The translations under genes were made by a program, and so were the position numbers. Positions 33,670-42,176 of a stretch of 60,247 nt of DNA are shown piece after piece. Source of the stretch: Pedobacter soli (GTDB lineage Bacteria > Bacteroidota > Bacteroidia > Sphingobacteriales > Sphingobacteriaceae); contig NZ_FMZH01000020.1 in the NCBI RefSeq assembly GCF_900101435.1, positions 1 to 60,247 on the forward strand, in the 5' to 3' direction. How positions within the stretch are numbered: the first letter of the stretch is position 1; the number at the start of each line of letters is the position of its first letter. Below the pieces are notes generated by a model, which had not been told where the DNA came from, searched no databases, and saw only the letters and a list, made by a program, of their open reading frames with translations.

Positions 33670-35313
33670 ATGGCTCAAAAGAATAACGACGAACAATTTA
33701 AAAATGTAATCTCACACGCTAAAGAATACGGTTTCGTATTTCAGAGCAGCGAAATATACGACGGTTTAAGTGCCGTTTATGACTATGGCCAATTGGGTGC
33801 CGAGTTAAAAAACAACATTAAAACTTACTGGTGGAAAGCCATGGTGCAAATGCACGAAAATATTGTAGGTATCGATTCTGCAATTTTTATGCACCCTAAA
33901 GTATGGAAAGCCAGCGGGCACGTAGATGGTTTTAACGACCCGATGATTGACAACAAGGATTCGAAAAAACGTTACCGTGCCGATCAGTTACTGGAAAATA
34001 AAATTGATGAATTGTATTCGGAACTGGCCAATTTCAGTGAAGCAAACAAAGCTAAATTTGAAGCATTTCAACAAGAAATACTGGGCTTAAGCGATGAAGG
34101 TCAGGCCGCATGGGTTCCGGGTTTTAAAGAAGAGGAAACAATTTTAGACGCTGCCAAATATCCTTTTGTTGAAGAAGCAAGCTGGAAATTTGTTAAAAAA
34201 GGTTTAGCCCTGGAGGTAGAAATGAACCTGGCGCTGAAATCTGAAAACCTTGCTCAGCTAAAAGATTTAATTGTAAATTATAAAGTAATCTGCCCGATTT
34301 CTAAAACCTCAAACTGGACAGATGTACGCCAGTTTAACCTGATGTTTAGCACGCAGTTTGGTGCCATGGCCGAAGGTAGTGATGAAGTATATCTGCGTCC
34401 GGAAACTGCACAAGGTATTTTTGTAAACTTTTTAAACGTACAAAAATCGGGCAGGATGAAAATCCCTTTTGGTATTGCCCAAATTGGTAAAGCTTTCAGA
34501 AACGAGGTAATTGCCCGCCAGTTTATTATGCGTATGCGCGAGTTCGAGCAAATGGAAATGCAATTTTTCGTTCGCCCGGGTGAAGATAAAAAGTGGTTCG
34601 AGTACTGGAAAGAAGCACGTTTAAAATGGCACAGGGCATTAGGTACTTCGCCAGAGAAATACCGTTACCACGACCACGTTAAACTGGCGCATTATGCTAA
34701 CGCTGCAACAGATATCGAATTCGAATTCCCATTCGGCTTTAAAGAGGTTGAAGGTATCCATAGCCGTACCGATTTCGATTTAACACAACACCAGGAATAC
34801 TCGGGCAAGAAAATGCAGTATTTCGATAACGATTTAAACGAAGATGGTAAACCTTACGGCAATTACGTTCCTTATGTAATCGAAACATCAATTGGTTTAG
34901 ACCGTATGTTCCTCTTAACCATGATTAATGCTTTTGAAGAACAGGATTTAAGTACCGAAGATAAACAGGATAGCCGTACTTTGTTGCGCTTACATCCTGC
35001 TTTGGCACCATATAAAGTGGCTATTTTCCCGCTGACTAAAAAAGATGGCCTGCCAGAAAAAGCACGCGAAATTATGGATACACTGAAATTCGATTTTAAC
35101 TGTATTTATGAAGAAAAAGATGCCATTGGTAAACGCTACCGCCGTCAGGATGCAGTAGGTACACCTTTCTGTATCACGGTTGACCACCAGAGCCTGGAAG
35201 ATAATACAGTAACCATCCGTCACAGGGATAGCATGGAGCAAGAGCGTATTGCCATTGCCGATTTAGGCGATATTATTGGTAAAGCAACCAGCTGGAAAAC
35301 TTTGTTAGCTTAA
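33670..35313 (+). CDS. glyQS: glycine--tRNA ligase (dimeric, class II)
   Basis: 547 residues; attaches glycine to tRNA-Gly. It is the eukaryote/archaea-like homodimeric form, not the bacterial alpha2beta2 form. Visible: VFQSSEIYDGLSAVYDYGQLG, the motif 2 region GIAQIGKAFRNEV with FIMRMREFEQMEMQFFV, motif 3 ETSIGLDRMFL, and a C-terminal anticodon-binding domain starting about residue 440 (LAPYKVAIFPL). It ends before a palindrome and a strong terminator. Confidence 0.96.
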   Translation: MAQKNNDEQFKNVISHAKEYGFVFQSSEIYDGLSAVYDYGQLGAELKNNIKTYWWKAMVQMHENIVGIDSAIFMHPKVWKASGHVDGFNDPMIDNKDSKKRYRADQLLENKIDELYSELANFSEANKAKFEAFQQEILGLSDEGQAAWVPGFKEEETILDAAKYPFVEEASWKFVKKGLALEVEMNLALKSENLAQLKDLIVNYKVICPISKTSNWTDVRQFNLMFSTQFGAMAEGSDEVYLRPETAQGIFVNFLNVQKSGRMKIPFGIAQIGKAFRNEVIARQFIMRMREFEQMEMQFFVRPGEDKKWFEYWKEARLKWHRALGTSPEKYRYHDHVKLAHYANAATDIEFEFPFGFKEVEGIHSRTDFDLTQHQEYSGKKMQYFDNDLNEDGKPYGNYVPYVIETSIGLDRMFLLTMINAFEEQDLSTEDKQDSRTLLRLHPALAPYKVAIFPLTKKDGLPEKAREIMDTLKFDFNCIYEEKDAIGKRYRRQDAVGTPFCITVDHQSLEDNTVTIRHRDSMEQERIAIADLGDIIGKATSWKTLLA

Positions 35314-35324
35314 AACGAAAATCG

Positions 35325-35361
35325 TCATGCTGATCCGATAGCTATCGGATTTATTTCAGCA
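35325..35361 (+). repeat. nested REP-like palindrome after glyQS
   Basis: A perfect 18-base palindrome ATCCGATAGCTATCGGAT (35333-35350) is enclosed by outer arms ATGCTGA and TTCAGCAT. A closely related core (one base different) lies at 51323-51340 after another gene. Confidence 0.6.
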
Positions 35362-35378
35362 TCTAACTAGATGATATC

Positions 35379-35409
35379 AAGTCGCAGGTTTTATCCCTGC
35401 GACTTTTTT
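35379..35409 (+). terminator. Rho-independent terminator after glyQS
   Basis: AAGTCGCAGG (35379-35388) pairs with CCTGCGACTT (35396-35405), 7-base loop, followed by a run of Ts. It lies just before the next start at 35423. Confidence 0.85.
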
Positions 35410-35422
35410 GTATAAAATTAAA

Positions 35423-36109
35423 ATGAATTTAGCCGAACACTACGATAAACTTTACACCGATTCTGTTACAAAAATTGCATCAGGCGATTACGAAACAGAC
35501 CCATTGATTAATGATGAAACTGATAAGCGTTTTGGGATTACCCTGGTAATCAGACCTGACCTGGCCACCAATGCCCAAATCCAGCAGTTTTTAACCGAGG
35601 TTAAAGCCATTGAACCCGATCAGTATTTTTACCAGAACAGTGATATCCACATCACACTCATGTCTATCATTTCCTGCTACACTGGTTTCGATTTAAAGGA
35701 TATTCATATGCAGGATTATGTTAGCCTTATTCAGGAAGTTTTAACTAAGCAGAAAACATTCAAAATTCAGTTTAAAGGGCTTACGGCTTCACCATCGTGT
35801 ATTTTAGTGCAGGGCTTTTTAACAGAAACACTGAACGAGATTCGCGATGATTTGAGAAAAGTATTTAAAAATTCAGCTTTACAGCAAAGCATCGATAAGC
35901 GATATGCCATCCAAACGGCACATGCTACCATTGTGCGATTTAACAACCCGCTGCGAAACCCTGCCGTATTAGTTAGCCTGATGGAAAAGTACCGTGATTT
36001 TGATTTTGGCACCTTTGAGGTAAAGCAGATCGAACTGGTTTACAACGACTGGTACCAGCGTGAAAGGTTTGTACAAAAACTGCATGTGTTTTCAACGGAG
36101 CAAGGCTAA
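35423..36109 (+). CDS. 2'-5' RNA ligase / 2H phosphoesterase family protein
   Basis: 228 residues from the ATG at 35423 (an in-frame TTG five codons upstream overlaps the terminator's T-run). The two HxT catalytic motifs of the 2H superfamily are present: H76-I-T78 in SDIHITLM and H167-A-T169 in TAHATIVRF. Such enzymes join or cleave 2'-5' or cyclic phosphodiesters in RNA or nucleotides. The exact substrate is open. Soluble, no signal peptide. Confidence 0.82.
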   Translation: MNLAEHYDKLYTDSVTKIASGDYETDPLINDETDKRFGITLVIRPDLATNAQIQQFLTEVKAIEPDQYFYQNSDIHITLMSIISCYTGFDLKDIHMQDYVSLIQEVLTKQKTFKIQFKGLTASPSCILVQGFLTETLNEIRDDLRKVFKNSALQQSIDKRYAIQTAHATIVRFNNPLRNPAVLVSLMEKYRDFDFGTFEVKQIELVYNDWYQRERFVQKLHVFSTEQG

Positions 36110-36245
36110 ATGCTTCATTTGCATAAGCCAGCCAAAATTATCAATCGTTTGAACGGTTAATCAAGCCACATTTTGATTTTATGGGCAGTTTCTGTTCATT
36201 TAATTAAGGTTACATTATTTAATTTACATCGCTAAATCTAACCAA

Positions 36246-37085
36246 ATGTATCGCCTTAAAAAATCAATACTTACCTTTCTTTTAATCGTGCTTTTCGCTG
36301 CTACCGTAAATGCACAGCATAAGCCCAAATTCAGGGTAATTGCATTTTATACCGCCAAGAGCGATCTGGCGCACATTAGCTTTGTACACGAGGCCAATAA
36401 ATGGTTTCCTGAGATGGCCGATAAATACCATTTCAGTTACGATTCGACCGCCAACTGGGATAACCTCAATGCAACTTTTCTGGCAAAATATCAGGTCGTT
36501 CTGTTTCTCGATACCCGCCCCGAAAAAGCTGAACAGCGCGAAGCCTTTCAAAAATACATGGAAAATGGCGGCGGCTGGATGGGCTTTCATTTTTCGGCTT
36601 TTGCATTAGCCAAATCGGCTTTCGATCAGAACTGGGATTGGTACCACAATACTTTTTTAGGCTCGGATGGCTACGGCAGCAATACCTGGCGACCAACTTC
36701 AGCAATACTGAGGGTAGAAAACAACAAACACCCGGTTACCAAAAACCTACCCCAAACTTTTAAATCGCAACCCAACGAATGGTACCGCTGGCAGAACAAT
36801 CTGCGTAAAAACCCTAACATTCAAATCCTGCTGGCTATAGACTCCACCAGCTTCCCCCTGGGTACTGGGCCCAAAGCACATGAGATTTGGCACAGCGGTT
36901 ATTACCCTGTAGTATGGAGCAACAAAAACTACAAAATGGTTTATGTAAACATGGGCCACAACGATATGGATTACGAACACAAATACGATAACACCAACAA
37001 AACACTTTCCTATACCTTTGCAAACGAAAACCAAAACCGGTTGATTATAAATAGCATCATGTGGCTGGGTACCGGCAAAAAATAA
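36246..37085 (+). CDS. ThuA domain protein, secreted
   Basis: 279 residues with signal peptide MYRLKKSILTFLLIVLFAATVNAQ. The class I glutamine amidotransferase-like ThuA fold is recognisable from FRVIAFYTAKSDLAHISFVHEA, VLFLDTRP, YMENGGGWMGFHFSAF and PVVWSNKNYKMVYVNMGHNDMDY. ThuA proteins are linked to trehalose or other sugar use, and the family is common in Bacteroidota carbohydrate regions. No sugar genes are adjacent, so the substrate is open. Confidence 0.87.
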   Translation: MYRLKKSILTFLLIVLFAATVNAQHKPKFRVIAFYTAKSDLAHISFVHEANKWFPEMADKYHFSYDSTANWDNLNATFLAKYQVVLFLDTRPEKAEQREAFQKYMENGGGWMGFHFSAFALAKSAFDQNWDWYHNTFLGSDGYGSNTWRPTSAILRVENNKHPVTKNLPQTFKSQPNEWYRWQNNLRKNPNIQILLAIDSTSFPLGTGPKAHEIWHSGYYPVVWSNKNYKMVYVNMGHNDMDYEHKYDNTNKTLSYTFANENQNRLIINSIMWLGTGKK

Positions 37086-37178
37086 AATAATAGCGAAGTC
37101 ATAAAAGCTTTAGGCCCCACTCAAATTTCCATTTTGTTCGTTGCAATATTATATTTGTTTAACATCAAAAGCTACGAC

Positions 37179-37583
37179 ATGAAAATTCCACAAAAGTTTT
37201 TTGCCCGCCAACACGAAATTGCAGCAGATTTTTTAAGGGAACTGGACAAACATCTGGATGATGTGGTATCTGGTCGTGCTACAGAAATGTTTGAGGTTAG
37301 GGATTTTGCCGAACTGATTCATGTGCACCCTACACACTTAAGCAATACCATTAAGTCGGCTACCGGTCATTCGCCCTGTTATTTTTTTGAAGAACGCTTA
37401 ATGGATATTTCTAAATCGATGTTGCAAAACATCAGCATGCCCATTGCAGAAATTGCACGGATTTTAACCTACGACCCCTCTAATTTCACCAAGTTTTTCA
37501 AACACTTTTCTGGCCAAACACCCAAGCAATACCGCGAAACTTACTTCGCATCGCTGGCCAATAAGGAAATTGTTACCATATAA
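37179..37583 (+). CDS. AraC-family transcriptional regulator, DNA-binding domain only
   Basis: 134 residues from the ATG at 37179. The C-terminal two-helix-turn-helix domain is clear: FAELIHVHPTHLSNTIKSATGHSPCYFFEERLMDISKSMLQ and then MPIAEIARILTYDPSNFTKFFKHFSGQTPKQYRE. There is no N-terminal cupin sensing domain, so ligand control is not evident; the first 35 residues are helical. It is immediately followed by two 21-base tandem repeats and an SDR gene, which is the likely target. Confidence 0.88.
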   Translation: MKIPQKFFARQHEIAADFLRELDKHLDDVVSGRATEMFEVRDFAELIHVHPTHLSNTIKSATGHSPCYFFEERLMDISKSMLQNISMPIAEIARILTYDPSNFTKFFKHFSGQTPKQYRETYFASLANKEIVTI

Positions 37584-37625
37584 AACTTAAACTGTCACCA
37601 TTTTAACTTAAGCAGTCACCATTTT
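37584..37625 (+). promoter_or_regulatory. tandem 21-bp direct repeat, probable AraC-type operator
   Basis: Two head-to-tail copies at 37584-37604 and 37605-37625 agree at 19 of 21 positions; each reads AACTTAA, then CNGTCACCATTTT after one variable base. The 21-base period (two helical turns) on one strand is the spacing used by AraC-family half-sites. The array lies directly after the AraC gene stop and ends 17 bases before a TAATTTTG -7 box of the SDR gene, a position suited to activation. Confidence 0.65.
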
Positions 37626-37642
37626 TTCAGCCATTTTCGATC

Positions 37643-37650
37643 TAATTTTG
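37643..37650 (+). promoter_or_regulatory. TAATTTTG promoter -7 element upstream of the SDR gene
   Basis: Exact TAnnTTTG match, 19 bases before the ATG at 37670 and 17 bases after the tandem repeat. The missing -33 box fits an activator-dependent promoter. Confidence 0.5.
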
Positions 37651-37669
37651 TTTAACAAATTAAAAGAAA

Positions 37670-38434
37670 ATGGAAAAACAAAATAAAATTGCCCTGGTAA
37701 CCGGTGGTAGCCGCGGATTGGGGAAAAATGCGGCCTTAAAAATCGCAGCCAAAGGGATCGATGTTATCCTTACCTATCAATCCAAAAAAGAAGAAGCAGA
37801 AAATACTGTAGCCGAAATTAAGCAACTTGGCGTACAGGCCGCAGCACTACAACTCAATGTAGCCGATGCCAAAAGCTTCGATAGTTTCGTTACTGAGGTA
37901 AAAGCAATCCTAAAAAACACTTTTCATACCGATAAGTTCGATTTTTTAATCAATAATGCCGGTATTGGCATCCATGCTTCTTTTGCCGAAACCACCGAAG
38001 ACCAGTTTGATACCCTAGTAGATATCCAGTTTAAAGGGCCGTTCTTTTTGACCCAAAAAACACTTCCGGTGTTAAACGATGGTGGAGCTATCATTAACAT
38101 ATCGAGTGGTTTGGCACGTTTCTCTACCCCAGGTTATGCTGCTTATGCCTCGATGAAAGGAGCAATGGAAACTTTAACCAAATATCAGGCTAAAGAATTG
38201 GGCACCAGAGGAATCAGATCCAACATTGTAGCTCCAGGCGCTATCGAAACCGATTTTGGCGGTGGCGTAGTACGCGATAACGAACAACTAAATGCAGGCA
38301 TTGCTGCCAACACCGCATTAGGTCGCGTAGGTTTACCCGATGATATTGGTGGCATCATAGCCTTTTTATGTACCGAAGATGCGAGGTGGATCAATGCCCA
38401 ACGCATTGAAGCATCAGGTGGTATGTTTTTATAA
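37670..38434 (+). CDS. SDR family oxidoreductase
   Basis: 254 residues. Nucleotide-binding GGSRGLGKNAALKIA (about 12-26), NNAGIG at about 99-104, active-site Ser in INISSGLARF and Y-x-x-x-K in YAAYASMKGA, typical of classical short-chain dehydrogenases, probably NADP-dependent because of the Arg in the glycine motif. The C-terminal GGIIAFLCTEDARWINAQRIEASGG fits 3-oxoacyl reductase-like members. The substrate is unknown; it is probably controlled by the adjacent AraC regulator. Confidence 0.9.
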   Translation: MEKQNKIALVTGGSRGLGKNAALKIAAKGIDVILTYQSKKEEAENTVAEIKQLGVQAAALQLNVADAKSFDSFVTEVKAILKNTFHTDKFDFLINNAGIGIHASFAETTEDQFDTLVDIQFKGPFFLTQKTLPVLNDGGAIINISSGLARFSTPGYAAYASMKGAMETLTKYQAKELGTRGIRSNIVAPGAIETDFGGGVVRDNEQLNAGIAANTALGRVGLPDDIGGIIAFLCTEDARWINAQRIEASGGMFL

Positions 38435-38445
38435 TCACTGCTATT

Positions 38446-38509
38446 TTTAACCGCAAAGTGAAATGCTCCCGAAGCAAAACATTGGGTAGAGATTCACTTT
38501 GCGGTTAAA
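38446..38509 (+). terminator. long-stem hairpin after the SDR gene
   Basis: A 17-base arm (38446-38462, core ACCGCAAAGTGAA) is perfectly complementary to 38493-38509, with a 30-base loop, followed by TTTGTTTTAAATTTTT. It lies 11 bases after the stop. Confidence 0.75.
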
Positions 38510-38586
38510 TTTGTTTTAAATTTTTCCTTCCGAAAAATAAAAGGTTTCAATCGGCGTTATCCACTTACACAGACAAACATACCCGG

Positions 38587-39273
38587 ATGCATCGCCTTTT
38601 TTTCGCCCTGTTATTATCAGTTTTATCCTACAACAAAGTCTCGGCCCAAGAGTGGTCTGATGCCGAAATCAGAAAGGCCAATACTGCTGTAAACGCCAGT
38701 TACCTCACTAACGAAGAGAAAAACGTAATCTTGTTAATGAACCTCATCCGCCTGGATGGCCCAAGGTTTTACAACACCTTTTTGGAAGATTACATCAATA
38801 AATACAACAACAATGTAAGGCAGTACCGCAATTACAACCAGCTTAAAATTACCCGAAATAACACTTATTACACCTCGTTATACAAACATCTGCAGGGTAT
38901 CAGAAACCTACCCATGTTTTACCCCGATGAAAGATTAACTGCCTTAAGCCGTGGCCATGCTGTAGATTTAAACCGCAACAACCTCGATACGCACGAAAGC
39001 AGCAATGGCGATAAATTTTCTAAACGCCTTTCCAGATATTTCCCCAATAAGGCTATGAGCGAGAATATCGATTTTGGCTACAGCAAAAGTTTAGATATTG
39101 TTTGTCACCTGTTGTTAGATTGCGGCGTGCCATCATTGGGGCATCGTTTTAATATATTGGATCAAAAGTACAAACTCAATACTGTTGGCGTGAGCATACA
39201 ACCCCACCCCTCCTTTAATTATTGTACCGTAATCGATTTTGTTGCCCAGCCTATGTACAGCAACAACCCATAA
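38587..39273 (+). CDS. CAP (SCP/PR-1) domain protein, secreted
   Basis: 228 residues. Signal peptide MHRLFFALLLSVLSYNKVSAQ. CAP domain: VILLMNLIRLDGPRFYN, LTALSRGHAVDLNRN (His), THESSNGDKFSKRL, SENIDFGYS (Glu) and GHRFNILDQKYKLNTVGVS (His); these His/Glu residues form the usual metal-binding cavity. The function is unknown, as for most bacterial CAP proteins. Located outside the cytoplasm. Confidence 0.85.
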   Translation: MHRLFFALLLSVLSYNKVSAQEWSDAEIRKANTAVNASYLTNEEKNVILLMNLIRLDGPRFYNTFLEDYINKYNNNVRQYRNYNQLKITRNNTYYTSLYKHLQGIRNLPMFYPDERLTALSRGHAVDLNRNNLDTHESSNGDKFSKRLSRYFPNKAMSENIDFGYSKSLDIVCHLLLDCGVPSLGHRFNILDQKYKLNTVGVSIQPHPSFNYCTVIDFVAQPMYSNNP

Positions 39274-39346
39274 ATTTATCTGGCCTGTTTTTTACAAAAT
39301 GCGGAGCTTTTAGTTTGAGCAAAAACCTACAATCTAAAAATTAATT

Positions 39347-39354
39347 TACCTTTG
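39347..39354 (+). promoter_or_regulatory. TACCTTTG promoter -7 element upstream of the GtrA gene
   Basis: Exact TAnnTTTG match 24 bases before the ATG at 39379. Confidence 0.45.
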
Positions 39355-39378
39355 CAGCCGTAACCATTAAAAACAACA

Positions 39379-39891
39379 ATGCGCGTAGCCATATTAGCCC
39401 TCATCGATTTTTTTCACCCGCCCTTTAAAAAATATATTTCGCTGCATAATTTCAGGTATTTGGCTACAGGTGGCGGCACATTGTTACTGGGTATATTGAG
39501 CTATTATTTTGCCTACTTCTTCATTTTCAAAACCGAGGAAGTAAATTTTGGACTATTGGTGGTTCAGCGCGAAACGGCTTCGCTTTTTGTCGATTATTGC
39601 ATTGCCATCCCAACCAGTTTTTTACTCAACAAATACATCATATTTACACATAGCGAGTTAAAAGGGAGGGTACAGCTGTTTCGGTTCTTAAACCTGCAGT
39701 TTATCAATATACTGGCCAACTACGTGCTCTTAAAATTTTTACTCGAGTTGCTAAGAGATTATCCAACCCTTGCCGTACTTTCACGTATATTGGTTTCGGT
39801 TTTAATGGCCCTTTTTAGCTATCTGTATCAACATTACTTTACCTTTAGCGTAAAAAAAATAGGGGGTAAAAAAGAGAAGAAAAAGCACTGA
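39379..39891 (+). CDS. GtrA family membrane protein
   Basis: 170 residues with four hydrophobic segments and the GtrA signature HNFRYLATGGGTLLLGILSYYF at the first helix and PTSFLLNKYIIFTH at the second-to-third turn. GtrA proteins are thought to carry polyprenyl-linked sugars across the inner membrane for glycosylation of surface polymers. No polymer genes are adjacent. The C-terminal tail is lysine-rich. Confidence 0.87.
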   Translation: MRVAILALIDFFHPPFKKYISLHNFRYLATGGGTLLLGILSYYFAYFFIFKTEEVNFGLLVVQRETASLFVDYCIAIPTSFLLNKYIIFTHSELKGRVQLFRFLNLQFINILANYVLLKFLLELLRDYPTLAVLSRILVSVLMALFSYLYQHYFTFSVKKIGGKKEKKKH

Positions 39892-40100
39892 TTTTTTATC
39901 CGAAAAGCAAATTGGTAGCCTTTCGGCAGGTACACTCCCGCCCTCGTTACAAGTCCGCACCTCATCCTTCGGTTTACGGGCTTTTCACTAAGTCGGGTTT
40001 ATTTTGCCGCTAACCTGCTGCTATTTTCGGTTTAGGGCAAGCCACCCAAAAATTGGTTTTACCTTTATTACCTTAACCTGTTAATTTATGCGGCAGCATT
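39892..40100. repeat. intergenic element upstream of the aromatic amino acid hydroxylase gene
   Basis: No gene is seen. The stretch from about 39911 to 40050 is GC-rich relative to other spacers and holds words such as TCCCGCCCTCGTTACAAGTC and CCGCTAACCTGCTGC. I suspect a dispersed intergenic element because its base composition is unlike neighbouring spacers, but there is no second copy in the window. Confidence 0.3.
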
Positions 40101-40101
40101 C

Positions 40102-40132
40102 TTGCTTAGGTAAAAACAACAACCTAACTTTG
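40102..40132 (+). promoter_or_regulatory. probable promoter of the aromatic amino acid hydroxylase gene
   Basis: TTG at 40102-40104 and TAACTTTG at 40125-40132 have a 20-base spacer, matching the Bacteroidota -33/-7 arrangement. The start codon at 40162 lies 29 bases downstream of the -7 box. Confidence 0.5.
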
Positions 40133-40161
40133 TTACCAACCAACTTATTCTTCTTGACCCA

Positions 40162-41943
40162 ATGAGCCATTTTAACGATTTTAATAATGTGCAGGTTGCT
40201 AAATTGCCCAACCATTTAAAGCAATTTATTGTAGCGCAGAACTACCAAAAATATACCCCTATAGATCAGGCTGTGTGGCGTTATGTAATGCGCCAGAACT
40301 ACAGTTACCTTAAAAATGTAGCTTACTACCCTTACATAAAAGGCTTGCAAAGGGCAGGTTTAAGTATCGAGCACATTCCCGATTTGCAAACCATGAACGA
40401 TAACCTCGGTAAAATTGGCTGGGGTGCCGTTACCGTTGATGGCTTTATTCCGCCTGCCGCTTTTATGGAATACCAGGCTTACCGCGTACTCGTTATTGCG
40501 GCCGATATCCGTCAGATTAACCACATTGAATATACCCCTGCCCCCGACATTATACATGAAAGCGCCGGACATGCCCCAATTATAGCTGATACCGATTACA
40601 ACAATTACCTGAGTTATTTTGGTTCAATTGGCGCTAAAGCCATGTTTTCGGCAAAAGATTTCGAACTTTACGAGGCCATCAGGAAGCTTTCCATTTTAAA
40701 AGAAGCAGTAGATGCCGATGCCGCAGAAATTGCCCAGGCCGAAAAAAGCCTGCGTTACATCAGCGAGAACATGGGCGAGCCTTCAGAAATGGCACTTTTG
40801 GGTCGACTGCATTGGTGGACGGTAGAATACGGCCTGATTGGCACCTTAGAAAACCCTAAAATTTATGGTGCAGGCTTACTTTCATCAATTGGCGAAAGTG
40901 CCACTTGCATGCAAAAAGATGTAGAAAAGCTCTGGTACAATATCGGTACGGTAAATTACCAATACGATATTACCAAACCACAGCCACAGCTTTTTGTTAC
41001 CGAAACCTTTCAAAACCTGATCGATGTTTTAGAACAATTTGCCGACACCATGGCTTTCAGGCGTGGCGGAACAGAAAGTGTTATGAAAGCCATTGCCTGC
41101 AAAAATGTGGCTACAGCTGTTTACAGTTCGGGCTTACAGGTAAGTGGTATTTTTACTGATATGGGCATTAGTGCTACCGATGAGGTTACTTTCATTAAAA
41201 CAACAGGCCCATCTGCTTTGGCTTTTAATGGTAAGCAGCTTCAAGAGCATGGCAAAGATTACCATGCAGATGGTTTTTCATCGCCGGTAGGTAAGCTTAA
41301 AAATGTCAGTCAGCTTTTAGAAGATTTTACTCATGCCGACCTTGAAAACGCAGGAATTATTGTTGGCCACCAAACCGAACTCCTGTTCGATAGCGGAATT
41401 AAAGTTGTTGGCCTTGTTAAAGCGATTTTAAAAGAAAACGACAAAGTTATTTTAATTGCCTTTAACAACTGTACGGTAACCGAAAGTAATGGCAACATTT
41501 TATTCAGGCCGGAGTGGGGCACTTACGATATGGCAGTAGGTGCTAAAATTATCTCCGTTTTTAATGGTGCTGCCGATAAAGATGCTTTTGAATCTATTAC
41601 CCTCATGAGCGAAGAGAAAACACATCAGCTTACCTATGATGCTAAAACACTGAAACTGCATGAACTTTACCAAACCGTGCGCCAGATACGCGAAGGTGAT
41701 GAAAATCATGATCAACTTGCCCGTATTTTTGAGGATTTAAAACTCAACCACAGGCACGACTGGCTTTGTGCTTTAGAGGTACTCGAAATAGTTTATCACA
41801 AAAAAATCTATCAGCAGTTAGCAAAAGAAATACAGGTTTATTTAGAAATAAAAGCCAGTAAAGAACCAGATCATACAAAATTAATTAACGACGGATTGCA
41901 TGTAATTAAAAACCCGGTAAGCCAGTTGATTATTGAAGATTGA
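40162..41943 (+). CDS. aromatic amino acid hydroxylase (phenylalanine 4-hydroxylase type), long form
   Basis: 593 residues. Pterin- and iron-dependent hydroxylases convert phenylalanine to tyrosine. Iron ligands are evident: H132 and H137 in DIIHESAGHAP and E222 in HWWTVEYGLIG. The catalytic part occupies roughly residues 1-310 and has no N-terminal ACT domain. About 280 further residues follow (from VYSSGLQVSGIF) without a family I can name; part looks beta-rich (FNGKQLQEHGKDYH, LFRPEWGTYDMAVG). Most bacterial enzymes are below 300 residues, so this is a long form. It fits with homogentisate-pathway genes 6-9 kb away. Confidence 0.88.
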   Translation: MSHFNDFNNVQVAKLPNHLKQFIVAQNYQKYTPIDQAVWRYVMRQNYSYLKNVAYYPYIKGLQRAGLSIEHIPDLQTMNDNLGKIGWGAVTVDGFIPPAAFMEYQAYRVLVIAADIRQINHIEYTPAPDIIHESAGHAPIIADTDYNNYLSYFGSIGAKAMFSAKDFELYEAIRKLSILKEAVDADAAEIAQAEKSLRYISENMGEPSEMALLGRLHWWTVEYGLIGTLENPKIYGAGLLSSIGESATCMQKDVEKLWYNIGTVNYQYDITKPQPQLFVTETFQNLIDVLEQFADTMAFRRGGTESVMKAIACKNVATAVYSSGLQVSGIFTDMGISATDEVTFIKTTGPSALAFNGKQLQEHGKDYHADGFSSPVGKLKNVSQLLEDFTHADLENAGIIVGHQTELLFDSGIKVVGLVKAILKENDKVILIAFNNCTVTESNGNILFRPEWGTYDMAVGAKIISVFNGAADKDAFESITLMSEEKTHQLTYDAKTLKLHELYQTVRQIREGDENHDQLARIFEDLKLNHRHDWLCALEVLEIVYHKKIYQQLAKEIQVYLEIKASKEPDHTKLINDGLHVIKNPVSQLIIED

Positions 41944-41950
41944 TATATCG

Positions 41951-42134
41951 TTCCCGTTTGTAACGGGGATGAAGAGAGAATCACATTTTTAATGTGATGT
42001 ATATTATCCTGAAACAAGATTTTTTTATTAAACTTGAATGATGTTTAATGCACCTATATTTCAATTTTATAGTATGACATTTCATATTCAGCGATAAAAT
42101 CGCCGTTCTCAGTAATCCTCGTTACAAACGAGGA
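41951..42134. repeat. inverted pair of REP-like hairpins (REPIN-like)
   Basis: Hairpin CCCGTT/AACGGG with loop TGT (41953-41967) and hairpin CCTCGTT/AACGAGG with loop ACA (42117-42133) are in inverted orientation, sharing CGTTTGTAACG. Between them lies a third hairpin ATCACATT/AATGTGAT (41980-41998). The unit sits between the hydroxylase gene and the next SDR gene, and holds no gene. Confidence 0.55.
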
Positions 42135-42176
42135 CAATTTTATCTTTTAACTTTACAACAATTTTAAACAACTTTA

